Shown one piece after another: positions 8,169 to 16,491 of a stretch of 64,000 bases of DNA (positions are counted from its first letter, which is position 1; each line of letters starts with the position of its first letter). The translations under genes were made by a program, and so were the position numbers. Under the pieces are notes generated by a model that searched no databases, was not told the DNA's origin, and saw only the letters and a list, made by a program, of their open reading frames with translations. This DNA comes from Membranihabitans marinus (GTDB lineage: Bacteria; Bacteroidota; Bacteroidia; Chitinophagales; Saprospiraceae), in contig NZ_JAJQYA010000008.1 in assembly GCF_021729155.1 (NCBI RefSeq), positions 1-64,000 of the forward strand. Direction: 5' to 3'.

Positions 8169-8712
8169 ACTGCTTTTACTCATGTCTATTTTATCCTTGA
8201 TGGCATGTAAGGACAATCAAACGTTAACGACGCAGGAAGAAGAACAGTATTTGCAGTTGGGCGATAGTATTTCCAATATTATGCAAAAAGAATTGTTGAA
8301 AAATGTAAAACAAGCCATCCAACAGCGAGGAATTGATTATGCTGTCGATTTTTGCAATGTTAAAGCTATTCCGCTCACCGATTCTTTGTCCATGTTCAAT
8401 AATGTAAAAATTCAACGACTCTCAGACAAAAACAGAAATCCAAATAATGCCATTCATTCCCAAGCAGATAAAATGGCATGGGAGAAATTATCAACAGACA
8501 AAACTGACTTTATCGAAGTAGAATCTTCGAAGGATATTTTTTATTACAAACCCATAATATTGGCCTTGCCTACCTGTTTAAAATGCCATGGTTCGAGTTC
8601 TGATATTGCGGGAACTACCCAAGAAATGATTGATTTAAAATACCCCGCTGATAAGGCCGTAGGATATACAATGGGAGATTTGAGAGGGATGTGGAAAATT
8701 CAATTAAAATGA
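8158..8712 (+). CDS. DUF3365-type lipoprotein with a c-haem CxxCH motif
   Basis: A 184-aa protein starting with a lipoprotein signal (LSLMAC, acylated Cys17), so it is exported and lipid-anchored. The body resembles DUF3365 (Tll0287-like) sensory or haem domains, with conserved CNVKAIPLTDSL near the middle. CLKCHG at 140-145 would attach one c-type haem. A periplasmic redox or gas-sensing role is likely, but the partner is unknown. It overlaps the upstream gene by 11 bp and the downstream gene by 4 bp, so the three are co-translated. Confidence 0.82.
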   Translation: MTIRLLLLMSILSLMACKDNQTLTTQEEEQYLQLGDSISNIMQKELLKNVKQAIQQRGIDYAVDFCNVKAIPLTDSLSMFNNVKIQRLSDKNRNPNNAIHSQADKMAWEKLSTDKTDFIEVESSKDIFYYKPIILALPTCLKCHGSSSDIAGTTQEMIDLKYPADKAVGYTMGDLRGMWKIQLK

Positions 8713-8930
8713 AACAATTAATAAAGCAAAATATATTGACCATCATTGGTTTATCCATTGGAGGAATAGCGGGATTTCTCTATTGGAACTACGTCGGTTG
8801 CACTTCGAATACCTGTGCGATTACTTCCCATCCATTGAACAGTAGTTTATATGGAGCCGTCATGGGAGGTTTATTGCTTTCAATGTTCAAATCAGAAAAG
8901 AGTGATAAAAATTCTGATAATAAAGAATAA
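8709..8930 (+). CDS. DUF6132-like small membrane protein
   Basis: 73 aa from the ATG that overlaps the upstream TGA stop (ATGA). A start 18 bp upstream is possible but would extend further into the lipoprotein gene. It has two hydrophobic helices (about 8-28 and 49-63) separated by GCTSNTC and a conserved-looking SHP/LYG segment, the pattern I associate with DUF6132. The tail is charged (Lys/Asp/Glu). It is the last gene of the sulfur block. The cysteines in the loop between helices would face one side of the membrane; no activity can be stated. Confidence 0.72.
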   Translation: MKQLIKQNILTIIGLSIGGIAGFLYWNYVGCTSNTCAITSHPLNSSLYGAVMGGLLLSMFKSEKSDKNSDNKE

Positions 8931-8984
8931 GTAAGGGGCAACTTGCTATCTGAGGCCGAATATCAATAAATACGATGAAAGGCA

Positions 8985-9034
8985 TTAAATAAAAAAAGAC
9001 CGGCTTACAGTTTCCCCCTTGTAACAACCGGTCT
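8985..9034 (-). terminator. Terminator-like hairpin facing left, with no annotated gene ending at it
   Basis: Arms AGACCGG (8997-9003) and CCGGTCT (9028-9034) enclose a second helix, TTACA/TGTAA. On the minus strand the stem is followed by seven T residues (8991-8997) and more T after an A. On + no T tract follows. No minus-strand gene lies to the right before htpG, so it may end an unannotated small RNA. Confidence 0.5.
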
Positions 9035-9340
9035 AGACCATGAGTAAATTCGAAAAATCTACGAATTTATTTAATATCTATATAACTATAAACCCACCTT
9101 GAATATTATATTTCTCTATGTTTTAGAGGCTAGAATCAGACACTTTAACACATTCGGCAAGTTTAAAACTAGATTATAATTTCTGATGGAGAATAAATAG
9201 CCATTATCCATGAGAATCTACCCTCAACCAATACAAAACCAGTGACTCTTCCAAGCTCAGAGGAAAAACTCTAGCCATTATGACGAAATAAAGAATGCAG
9301 GTTAGGACTCAAAATTGTCGTAATAAATCCTATAAATCCT

Positions 9341-9361
9341 TGTCAAAGTGTCAAAATGGCA
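9341..9361 (+). promoter_or_regulatory. Three phased 8-bp direct repeats upstream of htpG
   Basis: TGTCAAAG, TGTCAAAA and TGGCAGAA start at 9341, 9349 and 9357, exactly 8 bp apart. They lie about 75-95 bp before the htpG start and 13 bp before the sigma-54-like element. They look like a protein-binding array, possibly for a heat-shock regulator; this is inference. Confidence 0.4.
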
Positions 9362-9373
9362 GAAACCTTGGAA

Positions 9374-9388
9374 TGGCATAAGTTTTGA
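9374..9388 (+). promoter_or_regulatory. Sigma-54-like promoter for htpG
   Basis: TGGCATAAGTTTTGA fits the sigma-54 layout TGGCAcg-N4-TTGC except for TTGA in place of TTGC. It lies 46 bp upstream of the htpG ATG. No TAnnTTTG box was found in this interval. Confidence 0.35.
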
Positions 9389-9434
9389 ACCTTTGACATC
9401 ACATATTAATTAGTTAAAAAAAATATTTTCAAAA

Positions 9435-11336
9435 ATGGAAAAAGGTCACATTTCGGTACAAACGGAAAACATATTTCCCATTATTAAACAATATCTATAT
9501 TCTGATCAAGAAATATTCTTAAGAGAACTTGTCTCCAATGCTGTCGATGCAAGCCAAAAGCTCAACACCCTTGCTAGGAAAGGAGTCTACAAAGGATCTA
9601 CGGAAAATCTTAAAATCAATATTGCCATAGATGCCGAACAAAAGACATTAACCATTTCTGATCAGGGAATTGGTATGACGGCCGACGAAGTCAAAAAGTA
9701 TTTAAATCAATTGGCTCTCTCTAGTGCCAATGATTTCTTAGAAAAATACAAAGACGAAGGAGCTGGCATTATCGGTCATTTTGGTCTGGGCTTCTATTCG
9801 GCCTTTATGGTTGCCGAAAAAGTAGAAGTGATTACCAAATCATGGCAAGAAGGCGCAGATGCCGTAAAATGGATATGCAGCGGTGATCCTTCCTATGAAT
9901 TAGAAGCATCGGATAAAACCACTGTAGGTACAGATATTATTCTCTACATCAATCCCGAAGATGAAGAATATTTAGAAGAAAGTAAAATCAGAGGATTACT
10001 CGATAAATATTGCAAGTTTTTACCTATCCCCATCCAATTTGGTGAAAGAGACGAAGTTGTCCAAGAAGAAACAGGTGCTGAGGAAGAAGCAAGTGCTGAT
10101 GATGAAAACAAAGAACCTAAAACCATAAAGGTTGCCAATATCATTAACAACACCCACCCTCTTTGGAAAAAAGGTCCCAGTGAATTAACCGATCAAGACT
10201 ACATTGATTTCTACGATGAACTCTATCCCTACAGTGAAAAACCATTGTTTTGGATTCACCTAAACATCGATTTTCCATTTAACCTAACCGGGGTTTTATA
10301 CTTCCCCAAAATTAACAATCAGTTGGAAGTTCAAAAGAACAAAATCCAATTGTATTCCAACCAAGTTTATGTTACTGATGAAGTGAAAGAAATCGTTCCG
10401 GAATTTTTAACTTTACTACACGGGGTGATTGATTCCCCAGACATTCCACTGAACGTATCTCGAAGTGCCTTACAAAGCGATCGAAATGTAAAGAAAATCA
10501 CCGGTTATATTACTAAAAAGGTTGCAGAGAAATTAAAGGGATTGTTTACTGAAGATCGATCTAGCTACGAAGAAAAATGGAGTGATATAGGTGTCTTTGT
10601 AAAGTATGGTATGATCAGCGACGACAAATTCTACGATCGCACCAAAGACATTGCCTTGGTCAAAAATGTAGCCGATGAATCCTACACTTTAAATGAATAC
10701 TTCGACAAAATCAAGGATAACCAAACCGACAAAAACGACGTCAAAGTAGCCATATATGCATTCAACAAAGAGGCGCAAGACAGTTATATAACAGATGCCA
10801 CCAACTATGGTTATGACGTATTGGTCCTAGACCAAGTCCTAGACAATCACTTTATACAGAATATTGAACAAAAATGGGATAAAGTAAGATTTGCCAGAGT
10901 TGATAGCGAAACCGTAGACCAATTGGTCGCTAAGGAAGAAAAGCTAGAAACTGCTCTCAGTGAGAAGGAAGAAGAAAAATTGAAAACCCTCTTTACTTCT
11001 ACCCTCAGCATAGCCGATCATCAATTTCAGATAAGACCATTGCCCGCAGATTCTGCACCGGTACAAATCGTAAAACCAGAATTTATGCGCCGAATGGAAG
11101 ATATGCAACGTCTTCAGTCTGGTCAAATGGCCATGGGCAGCATGAATATATACCAAGTAGTGGTAAATGGCAATCACCCTCTTATCGCCAAAAAGTTGAT
11201 CAATATGAGATCGGAAGATAAGAAACAAGAGTTCACTAAATACCTCTACAACCTTGCTTTATTAAATCAAAACATGTTACAAGGTAAATCCTTGACTGAG
11301 TTTATGAAGCAGAGTTTGGAATACGCAGGCAACTAA
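9435..11336 (+). CDS. htpG: HSP90-family molecular chaperone HtpG
   Basis: A 633-aa ATP-dependent cytosolic chaperone. The N-terminal GHKL ATPase domain (about 1-205) shows FLRELVSNAVDAS, DQGIGMT and the GHFGLGFYSAFMVA lid motif. The middle domain (~235-500) shows PLWKK and DSPDIPLNVSRS with the catalytic-loop Arg, followed by a C-terminal dimerisation domain. An acidic linker near residues 210-228 (rich in Glu, Ala, Asp) separates the first two, longer than in E. coli HtpG. There is no MEEVD tail, as expected for bacteria. It is monocistronic, with its own upstream control elements and a strong terminator. Confidence 0.97.
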   Translation: MEKGHISVQTENIFPIIKQYLYSDQEIFLRELVSNAVDASQKLNTLARKGVYKGSTENLKINIAIDAEQKTLTISDQGIGMTADEVKKYLNQLALSSANDFLEKYKDEGAGIIGHFGLGFYSAFMVAEKVEVITKSWQEGADAVKWICSGDPSYELEASDKTTVGTDIILYINPEDEEYLEESKIRGLLDKYCKFLPIPIQFGERDEVVQEETGAEEEASADDENKEPKTIKVANIINNTHPLWKKGPSELTDQDYIDFYDELYPYSEKPLFWIHLNIDFPFNLTGVLYFPKINNQLEVQKNKIQLYSNQVYVTDEVKEIVPEFLTLLHGVIDSPDIPLNVSRSALQSDRNVKKITGYITKKVAEKLKGLFTEDRSSYEEKWSDIGVFVKYGMISDDKFYDRTKDIALVKNVADESYTLNEYFDKIKDNQTDKNDVKVAIYAFNKEAQDSYITDATNYGYDVLVLDQVLDNHFIQNIEQKWDKVRFARVDSETVDQLVAKEEKLETALSEKEEEKLKTLFTSTLSIADHQFQIRPLPADSAPVQIVKPEFMRRMEDMQRLQSGQMAMGSMNIYQVVVNGNHPLIAKKLINMRSEDKKQEFTKYLYNLALLNQNMLQGKSLTEFMKQSLEYAGN

Positions 11337-11359
11337 AAATCGTAAGATCATAAAAAACT

Positions 11360-11405
11360 AAAGGTCGTACTGCTTATAAGTATTACGACCTTTTTATTTT
11401 TTTAG
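11360..11405 (+). terminator. Rho-independent terminator after htpG
   Basis: A perfect 10-bp stem (arm AAAGGTCGTA, 12-nt loop) ending at about 11395, followed by T-rich sequence to 11403. Being nearly symmetrical and flanked by A-rich sequence on the left, it can also end the convergent outer-membrane gene. Confidence 0.85.
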
Positions 11406-11464
11406 ATTTGGTCTACCTCTTTGATTATCTTATCCCTAATGTAATTGAAATTAAATGGGAAACA

Positions 11465-14400
11465 CTAAAAATCAAGGCCCAATGAAAAATGCAACATGGG
11501 TTTCTCTATCGCACCTGAATCTATTCCCCATGCATAATCACCTCGAACAAAGTAGCCAAATAGATTCAATCGAACACCACCTCCGTAACCTACTACAAAG
11601 GGATCTCTGAAATAGTGAATTTTCGCAGATAGAATTGGAGGTCTTTCAATTTCAACAAAGTTAATTGGATTATTGGGATCATAGGGATCTTTGCCTTCCC
11701 AAGCCATACCAGCATCAAAGAATCCAACCACTTGAAAATCCTTGAGAATGCGGCTTTTCATGTTCTTACCGAAAATATATTGAAAAATTGGAACCCTCAA
11801 TTCCACATTGGTCAACATGTGATTGTTGCCACTTCTGACATTGCTTTTAAACCCTCTTAAGCTTGGAGCTATAGTCTGAAAAGCATAAGTATATCGATAA
11901 TTGGTTCGTCCATCATCGTTAAACTGAGGAATGATTTCATTGTCTGCTCCCCCTAGGTAATAAAGTATTTTTTCAGGCCCCAAGCTCACCGCGCCTGCTC
12001 CACGCACAGCAAATACACTGTGTTTAAGGACTGGCAAATAATGTCTAATATCAAACCCCAAAACCGCGAGATAACCTTCTGCAAAATCAAACTTAAAGTC
12101 TTCAATAAATTGAATCTCCACTTTCTTCATGGCTTCGGCAAACAATTTGGCTCGTGTGCCAAAACGAATATTGGTAGAATAGATAAATGAATTGTCAAAT
12201 ACGTATTCCAATTTTAAACCCAAGCGCTGAGATACATCGGGAGGGGTATTTAATTCGGCCACTGAGGTTGGCTTAATTATGGTTTTATCTTGACGTAGCG
12301 TAAATTTTGCTCTTATACTATTGTAAAAATCCAGAGGATAGGTAAGGCCATATTGACCTAAAAGCACTTCATATTTCTGTCCTCCTTGAAGACCGGAATC
12401 CGTAGGAAATCGATCGGATTGAACCTTGCGATAAAAAGCCACGTTCTTATCGAGTCGATGCTTAAGGTCTCTGTATATTAGATAATATTCTGCCGCATTG
12501 AAACTTGGAGGGAAGCGAACTCCTCCTTCAAATTCGTAATCTTCAAACAAATCTTTTACCACTACTTTACCCAATAAGCCTGTGGGAATTCTTTCATAGC
12601 TTCCGGCTTCTCCGGCATAGCTATCCAATCCATCGAAGAGCAACTCATTGTTGAAATCGAATGAACTCTCGAAAATATTGAACTGCCAGCGATAGGGCAC
12701 GACCTTAGAAGATTCTATATCTATAAAATCACTCTTTGCCACCGGCAATATCTTTTTGTCGCCATATGATAGATTGGTAAAAATCTCTGTTTTAGTCCTA
12801 AATAAACTGTCTAAAAACTGCTGAGAAAATATATTCTCATATTCTGATTGAAACTTTTGATTGGGATCGTATTCTGCCTTTCTCAGTGAATCGCGTTTGG
12901 TTTGAGCATCCATTTTTCGATCGAGATACTGATAGTAAGCCACCGGGTCGACATCGGCCATTTGAGGAATACCACTTTGATCAAACGAATGATATTTCTC
13001 TTTATACATCAAGGTATACAGTAGAGATTCCTTCTCTGGAGAGACAATGGCTGAAGAAAGATGACTATTTAAATCCGTTAAATACGATACATTAGAAGTT
13101 TGCACTTGATATGTTGGGAATCCTGTAAGTAATCCTTGATCCACAGAATCTTTCTTTTCCTTCTCTATTTCATAATACTTATTAAAAAACCGATAGACAA
13201 AGGTAGAATCTTCCCTCATCAGTTGATAGGGTACCATGGCTAAATTTTGAATCCCGGTAGCGTCTGTGGAAAAAAATACGGCCTTATCAGTGGCCTTAAC
13301 CAACTTGACCTTTTCACTTTTGGATTGATAAATAGGAAATATGTTCAATGGACTATCCCAGTCCATCATCCAAATGTCTGAAGTGGTAATATTGGGAATA
13401 CTATCGGTTTGCCAATTGGTCAAACTCTTTCGATCTCTATTGGATTGGAATGAAATAAAGGTGCCCTCATTGTGTTTTACTACTTCGGGATACATATCAG
13501 CATAGTAGTCATTCATCAACCGATCCGACTGCCTGGTCTTGATGTCGTAGCGATACAAGTCAATATTCCCCAAGGTCAATCCCGACATCACCAAATATCT
13601 GTCGTCGATAAAATCAAAACCAAAAATACGCTCGAATCGTTCGGGAAGTAGTTGTTCAAAATATTCTTTTGAAGCAATATTGATAATCCTCAGATAAATT
13701 TTATCCCGTCTTTCATAGATAATGGCCAAATCATTGCCATTATCTGACCATCGCAAGCTGGGATAGTTTTCATCTACAGGAAGAAAAGGATTTCTTGTTC
13801 CATATTGAAAGATCCTCTTTTTTTGTTTGGTTTCTAGATCTCTTAAGAATATTTTATATCTACCTTCAAAATTAGATACATAGGCCACTTGATTTAGACT
13901 GGGATGGTATTCGCCATCGGTAATTTTTGCTCGTCCACGCTTCCAAAGTTTCCATTCTTCTGCATCTACCGGCAATATGACCTCTCTATTTTCAATTTCG
14001 TAAATAGACTCGAAGAAGTTTTTCCACTGAACGATCATCTGATCGATCTTCACCCCAAATACAAAATTAAAGGCTTCATCTAAATCCTTATTGAGTTTGG
14101 TTAAATACAATAAATTGGGAATAACACTTTTGCCATAAGTAGTGGCTAAGAAATACCAAAAGCTGTGGCCTGTCAATATGGGTTCAACCTTTTGCATTTT
14201 ATTAAAGTTCAATTTCCCCTTTTTCAATGCGAGGTATTGTCTAAATGAATCATCGACTTCTTGATTCCAATCCCCTCCCGCAAATGATATCAAACCATTT
14301 AAAAACCAGTCGGGCAATTTCTTGGCATAATTGGTTTGAAATCCCGCTTCGATTTTACCTCCTAAGAACATATCATTGATTAATATGCCGCAAAGCCCCT

Positions 14401-14818
14401 CTCTAATATTTTTCTCTAAGAGGGTAAGATCTCCAGTGTAATAGACAAAAACCTTGTTATTGACTATGGAAACCAATTCATTTTCTTTGTACAATATTTC
14501 ATCTTCGCCAATATTGCTCTGGTTTTGATCACCCATTTCGGAGAATACCAACAATTCAATCTTGTGGTTCATCTTGTGCTCGAGGAGATCCAATATTTCA
14601 GGATATTCTTTTTCTGCGATTTTGGCAGCTGCATAACCGATATCTCTCGATTTGCCATACCAATAGGTCTTGATATTGTCACTTTTATAATAACTCCATT
14701 GGTCAAAATCGTCGTGATACTGTACCCTATTCTTGCCAAACTGGACAGTAGATACCTGTCCTTGCACCACTGACTGCAACGAAAATAAAAATACTATTAC
14801 AAAAAAATATATTCTCAA
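11465..14818 (-). CDS. Outer-membrane protein: TolB-like propeller plus BamA-like beta-barrel
   Basis: An 1117-aa exported protein (signal peptide 1-20, ending VVQGQ). Residues ~50-275 resemble a peptidase MA-like domain, but where gluzincins have an active-site Glu after the PDWF segment this protein reads PDWFLNGLISF, so it is probably not catalytic. Residues ~285-560 show WD40/TolB-type propeller repeats (for example YHPSLNQVAYVSNFEG and NYPSLRWSDNG). The C-terminal ~340 residues alternate as beta strands and end in LGLDF, the aromatic C terminus typical of outer-membrane barrels. Similar propeller-barrel proteins are widespread in Bacteroidota without an assigned job. Envelope assembly or transport is inference. 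Confidence 0.82.
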   Translation of the reverse strand: MRIYFFVIVFLFSLQSVVQGQVSTVQFGKNRVQYHDDFDQWSYYKSDNIKTYWYGKSRDIGYAAAKIAEKEYPEILDLLEHKMNHKIELLVFSEMGDQNQSNIGEDEILYKENELVSIVNNKVFVYYTGDLTLLEKNIREGLCGILINDMFLGGKIEAGFQTNYAKKLPDWFLNGLISFAGGDWNQEVDDSFRQYLALKKGKLNFNKMQKVEPILTGHSFWYFLATTYGKSVIPNLLYLTKLNKDLDEAFNFVFGVKIDQMIVQWKNFFESIYEIENREVILPVDAEEWKLWKRGRAKITDGEYHPSLNQVAYVSNFEGRYKIFLRDLETKQKKRIFQYGTRNPFLPVDENYPSLRWSDNGNDLAIIYERRDKIYLRIINIASKEYFEQLLPERFERIFGFDFIDDRYLVMSGLTLGNIDLYRYDIKTRQSDRLMNDYYADMYPEVVKHNEGTFISFQSNRDRKSLTNWQTDSIPNITTSDIWMMDWDSPLNIFPIYQSKSEKVKLVKATDKAVFFSTDATGIQNLAMVPYQLMREDSTFVYRFFNKYYEIEKEKKDSVDQGLLTGFPTYQVQTSNVSYLTDLNSHLSSAIVSPEKESLLYTLMYKEKYHSFDQSGIPQMADVDPVAYYQYLDRKMDAQTKRDSLRKAEYDPNQKFQSEYENIFSQQFLDSLFRTKTEIFTNLSYGDKKILPVAKSDFIDIESSKVVPYRWQFNIFESSFDFNNELLFDGLDSYAGEAGSYERIPTGLLGKVVVKDLFEDYEFEGGVRFPPSFNAAEYYLIYRDLKHRLDKNVAFYRKVQSDRFPTDSGLQGGQKYEVLLGQYGLTYPLDFYNSIRAKFTLRQDKTIIKPTSVAELNTPPDVSQRLGLKLEYVFDNSFIYSTNIRFGTRAKLFAEAMKKVEIQFIEDFKFDFAEGYLAVLGFDIRHYLPVLKHSVFAVRGAGAVSLGPEKILYYLGGADNEIIPQFNDDGRTNYRYTYAFQTIAPSLRGFKSNVRSGNNHMLTNVELRVPIFQYIFGKNMKSRILKDFQVVGFFDAGMAWEGKDPYDPNNPINFVEIERPPILSAKIHYFRDPFVVGYGGGVRLNLFGYFVRGDYAWGIDSGAIEKPMLHFSLGLDF

Positions 14819-14882
14819 GGTTTCTTCTTTACATTTACTATAGGGTTAATTTACAAATAATATATTTTCAAATCACCTAGAA

Positions 14883-15530
14883 ATGCAGGAAATAACAATA
14901 AAAAAATTTACATTCAACGATTTTCAAGAAAATACCTACGTTTTATCCCATTCTGAAAGGGAAGCCATCATTATAGATCCCGGCTGTAATTCGAAGTTAG
15001 AACTCAAAATGCTATTTAAATATATTGCCGACCATAAATTGGAAGTTAAATTGATTGTTAATACCCATTGCCACATTGACCATGTCCTCGGCAACGCCGA
15101 TGTAGTAGACCAATACCTATGTCCACTCTGGGCTCCAATTGGGGAAAAGGAAGTTTTGCATTCTATGCCAGCTGTAGCCAATTTATACGGTATGTCGTAT
15201 ACCCCGTCACCAGAACCCGACTACTGGTACGACGACAACGATAATATCACATTAGGTCAACACAGCCTTCAAATCATCAATGTACCGGGCCATTCTCCAG
15301 ACAGCATGGTGCTCTATTCTTCCACCGGACAGTGGGCGATTGCCGGAGATGTTTTGTTTAGAGACAGCATTGGGAGAACGGACTTACCCGGAGGGAATCA
15401 TCAAACCTTATTGACCAACATTAAAGAAAAAATGTATACATTGCCCGACGAAACGGTAATATATCCAGGTCATGGACCAGAAACTACGATTGGTTACGAA
15501 AGAAGTAACAATCCCTTTGTTCGCGGATAA
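14883..15530 (+). CDS. MBL-fold metallo-hydrolase (glyoxalase II-like)
   Basis: A 215-aa cytoplasmic hydrolase with the full binuclear metal set: THCHIDH (61-67), VPGHSPDS, GDVLFRDSIGRTDLPGG and YPGHGPET. The GRTDLPGG loop is typical of the glyoxalase II-like YcbL group. It probably hydrolyses a thioester or a similar substrate; the exact one is unknown. It is divergent from the outer-membrane barrel gene (64-bp gap) and followed after 27 bp by the exported VOC gene, so the two are likely co-transcribed. Confidence 0.92.
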   Translation: MQEITIKKFTFNDFQENTYVLSHSEREAIIIDPGCNSKLELKMLFKYIADHKLEVKLIVNTHCHIDHVLGNADVVDQYLCPLWAPIGEKEVLHSMPAVANLYGMSYTPSPEPDYWYDDNDNITLGQHSLQIINVPGHSPDSMVLYSSTGQWAIAGDVLFRDSIGRTDLPGGNHQTLLTNIKEKMYTLPDETVIYPGHGPETTIGYERSNNPFVRG

Positions 15531-15557
15531 TCTTATATCAAAAATTAATATACAGCG

Positions 15558-16007
15558 ATGAAAAACATCTTTTACACCACATTGAGTTTAATCTTCATTA
15601 TGAGCTCTTCACAATTGAGAGCTCAATCAAAACTATCCTTTGACCATTTGGCCATCATCGTTAAAGACGTAGATGTAGCTGCAGAATTTTACGCTGAAGT
15701 ATTGGGTCTTGAAGAGATAGACTGCCCTCTGGATCCGGCCATACGCCGATGGTTTTCTATGGGTGGTAATGTTGCATTACATTTAATCGAGGAAGAAAAA
15801 TTAAAACACAAAAGACATAAATCAGCACACTTCGCATTATTTACCGATGACTTTGATTTGTTAATGGAGAAACTTCAAACAAAGAAAATACAGTATTCGA
15901 CTTGGAAAGGTGAAAAGAACAAATTCACCGTTCGTCCTGATGGTGTTAGACAATTGTACATCCAAGATCCCTATAAAAACTGGATAGAGATTAACGAGAA
16001 TCGATAG
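15558..16007 (+). CDS. Exported single-domain VOC (glyoxalase-fold) protein
   Basis: A 149-aa protein. Residues 1-22 form a clear signal peptide ending LRAQ. Then comes one VOC module opening with LSFDHLAIIVKDVDVAAEFY and closing with QDPYKNWIEINE. The likely metal ligands are the His in FDHLA, His in VALHLIE or SAHFALF, and Glu in WIEINE. VOC enzymes are normally cytoplasmic, so export is unusual, though lactoylglutathione-lyase-like proteins with signals do occur in Bacteroidota. It follows the MBL hydrolase in a probable operon; an aldehyde-detoxifying pair would be one reading. Convergent with the lipoprotein gene 5 bp downstream. Confidence 0.85.
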   Translation: MKNIFYTTLSLIFIMSSSQLRAQSKLSFDHLAIIVKDVDVAAEFYAEVLGLEEIDCPLDPAIRRWFSMGGNVALHLIEEEKLKHKRHKSAHFALFTDDFDLLMEKLQTKKIQYSTWKGEKNKFTVRPDGVRQLYIQDPYKNWIEINENR

Positions 16008-16012
16008 AACAT

Positions 16013-16477
16013 CTATTTATTTCTTACAAAATAGCTGTCACATCCATCCAAGGGTGATAGATAAAATAGTAATTGATCTTCCGTCATATAGACTTCTCCA
16101 TCGATAAACTCAACGGGGTCTAAGGTTTGAATTTTGAAACCGAAATCATCCTTTACCACTGAATATTCAATTTCTTCAGTAATTTCCCCCTCCTTGGCTA
16201 CAGTGATAATATTTTTTGAAAATACATAGATTAAATCCGAACGCAACACCGTCTCGCAATCGGCGTCAACAGCACAACATTTTGACTCTTTAAATTTCCA
16301 TCCCCCCATTAATGCATTGTGGAAGGTAGTAAGATTCCATTGAGATTTAACATGGCGGGCATATAAGTCATCGAAACTCAAGACCTCTGGTTCGGTAGCA
16401 CTTTTTTCACAACCAAAACACAGGACAATGCAAATAGCTATGAAAGTAGTCCTACTTTTCATCAATAAATATTTCAT
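16013..16477 (-). CDS. Hypothetical lipoprotein
   Basis: A 154-aa protein with a lipoprotein signal; the lipobox LCFGC places the acylated Cys at 23. The mature part has a WNLTTFHNALMGGWKFKESK segment, two adjacent Cys (KCC), a later Cys in DADC and one in DGC, suggesting disulfides. The alternating hydrophobic pattern fits a small lipocalin-like beta-barrel of the kind common among Bacteroidota lipoproteins, but no family is certain. It is the last gene of the three-gene minus-strand envelope operon, 14 bp after the outer-membrane protein gene. Confidence 0.7.
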   Translation of the reverse strand: MKYLLMKSRTTFIAICIVLCFGCEKSATEPEVLSFDDLYARHVKSQWNLTTFHNALMGGWKFKESKCCAVDADCETVLRSDLIYVFSKNIITVAKEGEITEEIEYSVVKDDFGFKIQTLDPVEFIDGEVYMTEDQLLFYLSPLDGCDSYFVRNK

Positions 16478-16491
16478 CTGTATATTTTTTT

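Larger units (their letters stand above)
8931..9434. other. Intergenic region with structured leftward element and htpG control region
   Basis: About 500 bp without a protein gene. The left part holds two stem-loops (8997-9034 and 9045-9069); the first looks like a terminator for minus-strand transcription. The right part (9341-9388) holds direct repeats and a sigma-54-like site in front of htpG. Positions 9070-9340 show no feature I can name. Confidence 0.6.
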
